In this document: piece by piece, positions 6,789 to 8,542 of the stretch
How the letters are laid out: every line of letters begins with the position of its first letter
Numbering within the stretch: position 1 is the stretch's first letter
Origin: an uncultured Coriobacteriales bacterium
Lineage (GTDB): Bacteria; Actinomycetota; Coriobacteriia; Coriobacteriales; Atopobiaceae
Assembly (NCBI GenBank): GCA_947305035.1
Contig: CAMZCV010000035.1
Span: 1-8,542 of the forward strand
Direction: 5' to 3'
DNA length: 8,542 bases
Made by a program: the position numbers and the translations under genes
Notes under the pieces: generated by a model
Database searches by the model: none
What the model was told of the DNA's origin: nothing
Seen by the model: the letters and a program-made list of their open reading frames with translations, nothing else

Positions 6789-7268
6789 CTAGCGGGTGAT
6801 CCCGACGATGGTGTACTTCTTGGTCTTGCCCGAGGGAGTGACGAACTCCACCTCTTCGCCCTTCTTGCGGCCGATGAGAGCGGAGCCGGCGGGCGACTCG
6901 TTGGAGATCTTGTGCTCGAGCGAGTTGGTCTCGGTGGTGCCGACGATGGTGAAGCTGGTGCGCTTGCCCTTGGCGTCCTCGAGCTCGACGGTGCAGCCGA
7001 TGGAGATCTTCACGCTGCGGCTCTTGGAGGTGTCGACCACCTTGGCCACCGAGAGGATCTGGCGGATCTCGGCGATGCGGGCTGCGTTCTTGGCCTGCTC
7101 CTCCTTGGCGGCGTCATACTCGGCGTTCTCGGAGAGGTCGCCGAAGCCACGGGCCTCCTGGATGCGCTGGATGATCTCGGCATCCTTCTCGCCCTCGCGG
7201 TAGGACAGCTCGTCGACGAGCTTCTGACGGCCTTCGGGAGTGAGGTGAATCTCTTTGATGTTATCCAT
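6789..7268 (-). CDS. greA: Transcription elongation factor GreA
   Basis: GreA enters the RNA polymerase secondary channel and stimulates cleavage of backtracked RNA, rescuing stalled elongation complexes. The 159 residues match the family's usual length of about 158. Residues ~1-76 form the antiparallel coiled coil, with the acidic tip in RGFGDLSENAEYDAAKEEQ; D44 and E47 correspond to the Mg-coordinating pair. Residues ~82-159 are the FKBP-like domain (SPAGSALIGRKKGEEVEF). The start ATG at 7268 has AAAAGG 7 nt upstream. It starts 29 bp after tatA stops, so the two are probably co-transcribed. Confidence 0.97.
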   Translation of the reverse strand: MDNIKEIHLTPEGRQKLVDELSYREGEKDAEIIQRIQEARGFGDLSENAEYDAAKEEQAKNAARIAEIRQILSVAKVVDTSKSRSVKISIGCTVELEDAKGKRTSFTIVGTTETNSLEHKISNESPAGSALIGRKKGEEVEFVTPSGKTKKYTIVGITR

Positions 7269-7297
7269 GCTCTAGCCTTTTGCTTGATCTAGCTGGT

Positions 7298-7624
7298 CTA
7301 CTCGGCGGTCGTCTTCTTAGCAGCGGCCTTCTTCTTGGGTGCGGGAGCGGGCTCGGGCTCGTCCTCTTCGATGTCGGCGTCATCCTCGTCGTACTCGTAC
7401 TCGACGTCGGCCTCTTCCTCCTCGACGACGGCCTTCTTGGCCTTCTTCTTAGCAGGCTTCTCCTCCTCGGCCTCTTCCTCGTCGTCCTCTTCCATGCCCT
7501 CGCGGACATTCTTGACGGTCTGGCCAAGGCTCTTGCCGAGCTTGGGAAGGTTCTTCGGCCCGAAGATAACCAGAACGACGATCAGGATGACGATCAATTC
7601 CATGGGGCCCATACCAAGTAGCAT
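7298..7624 (-). CDS. tatA: Sec-independent protein translocase subunit TatA
   Basis: TatA oligomerises in the cytoplasmic membrane to let folded proteins with twin-arginine signals cross. The start ATG at 7624 follows a strong AGGAGG (7631-7636) with 6 nt spacing, giving 108 residues; a longer in-frame start upstream lacks this site. The membrane helix is ~8-22 (MELIVILIVVLVIFG), then the FGP hinge (21-23) and an amphipathic helix (24-43, KNLPKLGKSLGQTVKNVREG). From residue 45 the tail alternates acidic and lysine blocks: Glu/Asp-rich ~46-55, Lys-rich ~57-64, Glu/Asp-rich ~68-90, then an Ala/Pro and Lys-rich end. TatA tails are normally shorter. TatB is an alternative, but the FGP hinge and amphipathic helix favour TatA. 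No tatC is in the window. It is first in the run with greA and lysS. Confidence 0.92.
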   Translation of the reverse strand: MLLGMGPMELIVILIVVLVIFGPKNLPKLGKSLGQTVKNVREGMEEDDEEEAEEEKPAKKKAKKAVVEEEEADVEYEYDEDDADIEEDEPEPAPAPKKKAAAKKTTAE

Positions 7625-7682
7625 ATCGATCCTCCTAAAGAACCGGGTGATGGCACTGTTGCGCGAAAATACCGCACAGGAC

Positions 7683-7712
7683 AGTATAGCCAAAAATGCA
7701 CGTCATTCACAA
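7683..7712 (-). promoter_or_regulatory. Promoter of tatA-greA-lysS
   Basis: On the minus strand TATACT (7683-7688) is a good -10. TTGTGA (7707-7712) lies 18 bp upstream and matches four of six -35 positions. Transcription would start about 50 nt before the tatA ATG. The -35 lies inside the dyad at 7697-7724. Confidence 0.6.
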
Positions 7713-7724
7713 TCTCAACGTGCA
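7697..7724. promoter_or_regulatory. Operator-like dyad TGCACGT-N14-ACGTGCA in the divergent promoter region
   Basis: TGCACGT (7697-7703) and ACGTGCA (7718-7724) are a perfect 7-bp inverted repeat. Their centres are 21 bp apart, two helical turns, as expected for a dimeric regulator. The dyad spans the tatA -35 and the likely promoter of the plus-strand gene. No matching regulator is encoded in the window. Confidence 0.5.
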
Positions 7725-7736
7725 AACCATTACCAT
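7706..7736 (+). promoter_or_regulatory. Possible weak promoter of the SpeE-like gene
   Basis: TTCACA (7706-7711) and TACCAT (7731-7736) are separated by 19 bp, four of six consensus matches in the -10. The match is weak; the spacing is long. It is listed mainly because it fits a start at 7771 and overlaps the tatA -35. Confidence 0.25.
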
Positions 7737-7770
7737 AGTTCTGGTATTCCCCATCGAAGGGATATATTTC

Positions 7771-8542
7771 GTGCCAACTTGGGCTGTTATCGCCATCGTT
7801 CTCTCCCTCATCGTGTCGGCCGTGTTCTGGTCGCTGCCCTGGCTTCTGAAGCTCCGCGGCGTGGAGATGAGGCGCCATTCGCTGTTCGGCACGGTGCTCG
7901 TGTTCGAGCACGCAGATGAGGACGGGACGCCGGTGAGGCTGCTCAACGTCAACGGGACGTTCCAGTCGGCGACATACCTCTCCGACGCGCTGTGGAGCGA
8001 GCTCGTGTGCGAATACCATCGCACGATGGCAGACGTCATCAGCGAACAGGGGCATGTGCGCAGCGTGCTCATCATCGGAGGGGGCGGCTATTCGCTTCCC
8101 AAATACCTCGTCACGCACACCAAGCGCATGCGGGTGACCGCCGTCGAGATCGACCCGCGCATCACGCAGGTGGCGCGCGAGCGGTTCTTCCTCGACCGTG
8201 CGGAGGAGCTTGCGGAGGGCCGCCTCGAACTTGTGAACGAGGACGGCTGGAAGTACCTGCGCGAATGCGGGCGAAGCTTCGACGTCATCGTCAACGACGC
8301 ATTCTCGGGGTCGCGCCCGCTCGGAGCGCTGGGAAACGCGGAGGGTGCGGCGCTCATCCGCGAGCACCTCACCGAGCGGGGCATGTATCTGGCCAATGTG
8401 CGCACGCCGCTGGAGGGCGCCAAGGCGCGCCCGCTCAACGAGGTGAGGTCTGCATTCGAGCAGATATTCGGCTCGGTGGAGGTTGTTCCCGAGCGGCCCG
8501 GCGAGCCCACGGTGCTAGCGAACAACGTGATAGTTGCACGGA
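7771..8542 (+). CDS. Spermidine synthase-like SAM-dependent protein with N-terminal membrane helix (cut by window edge)
   Basis: The 257 visible codons show a Rossmann methyltransferase-type fold related to spermidine synthase (SpeE). The SAM or decarboxylated-SAM loop is VLIIGGGGYSLP (99-110), the acidic ribose-binding strand is VTAVEIDPR (122-130), and a further motif is LVNEDGWKYL (154-163). The catalytic-region strand is FDVIVNDAFSGSRP (180-193), where true polyamine synthases usually have a D-S/D-P pattern, so activity as a polyamine synthase is doubtful. Residues ~3-26 (TWAVIAIVLSLIVSAVFWSL) form a membrane helix or signal anchor, and the following LLKLRG stretch suggests the catalytic part is cytoplasmic. 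The chosen start is GTG 7771, with GAAGG 10 nt upstream. An in-frame ATG at 7696 would begin inside the dyad and lacks a ribosome binding site. The frame is still open at the right edge. It diverges from tatA. Confidence 0.8.
   Translation, partial: MPTWAVIAIVLSLIVSAVFWSLPWLLKLRGVEMRRHSLFGTVLVFEHADEDGTPVRLLNVNGTFQSATYLSDALWSELVCEYHRTMADVISEQGHVRSVLIIGGGGYSLPKYLVTHTKRMRVTAVEIDPRITQVARERFFLDRAEELAEGRLELVNEDGWKYLRECGRSFDVIVNDAFSGSRPLGALGNAEGAALIREHLTERGMYLANVRTPLEGAKARPLNEVRSAFEQIFGSVEVVPERPGEPTVLANNVIVAR

Noticed and set aside
4252..6792. An 846-codon open frame on the plus strand antisense to lysS
   Set aside because: It is a by-product of high GC and codon bias in lysS; its product is low-complexity Leu/Val/Gly/Asp-rich with no family resemblance, while the minus strand encodes a clear LysRS.
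7696..7770. ATG at 7696 as the start of the SpeE-like gene
   Set aside because: It lacks a Shine-Dalgarno, lies inside the dyad and tatA promoter, and the extra residues are not membrane- or domain-like; GTG at 7771 is better placed, though not proven.
7594..8367. A 257-codon minus-strand frame
   Set aside because: It overlaps both the tatA start and the SAM-protein gene in antisense, and shows no domain pattern.

Overview
The window is high-GC bacterial DNA. Its gene content fits an Actinomycetota member, most likely a gut-type Coriobacteriia such as a Collinsella, Olsenella or Eggerthella relative. The hints are a ClpC with an actinobacterial-style N-domain, a TatA with a long charged tail, an LPXTG-anchored surface protein with AGIG repeats, and a lysyl-tRNA synthetase carrying extra C-terminal domains. 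The taxon is an inference; no rRNA gene is present to settle it.

Layout from left to right. Positions 1-619 (minus) hold the first 206 codons of clpC, which runs off the left edge. Upstream of clpC lie a GC hairpin beside its ribosome binding site, a 65-bp nested inverted repeat, and a small unrecognised coding stretch (768-1040, minus) whose start is unclear. Positions 1041-1373 are non-coding and hold the promoter region of a large plus-strand gene (1374-4058). That gene encodes a secreted, sortase-anchored surface protein with a repeat-built beta-helix, a Cna-B-like domain that may carry an isopeptide bond, a Pro/Asp wall spacer and an LPRTG anchor. A long hairpin (4084-4143) separates it from the convergent operon.

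Positions 4177-7624 (minus) hold tatA, greA and lysS in that transcription order. tatA has a clear promoter at 7683-7712. tatA and greA are 29 bp apart; greA and lysS are 77 bp apart with a hairpin between them. The lysS product is 844 residues long: a complete class II LysRS, then an HD-superfamily phosphohydrolase-like domain, then an EMAP/Trbp111-type tRNA-binding domain. Divergent from tatA is the start of a spermidine-synthase-like SAM-dependent protein with one N-terminal membrane helix (7771 to the right edge). The shared tatA/SpeE-like promoter region contains a perfect dyad, TGCACGT-N14-ACGTGCA.

Functionally, the minus-strand genes are housekeeping: protein export (TatA), transcript-cleavage rescue (GreA), lysine tRNA charging (LysS) and regulated proteolysis (ClpC). 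The order greA-lysS-...-clpC resembles the Firmicutes order greA-lysS-ctsR-mcsA-mcsB-clpC. Here the ctsR/mcsA/mcsB slot is taken by the opposite-strand surface-protein gene and the small unrecognised coding stretch. The most unusual items are the three-part LysRS fusion, the modular surface adhesin, the dyad in the divergent promoter and the structured region upstream of clpC.
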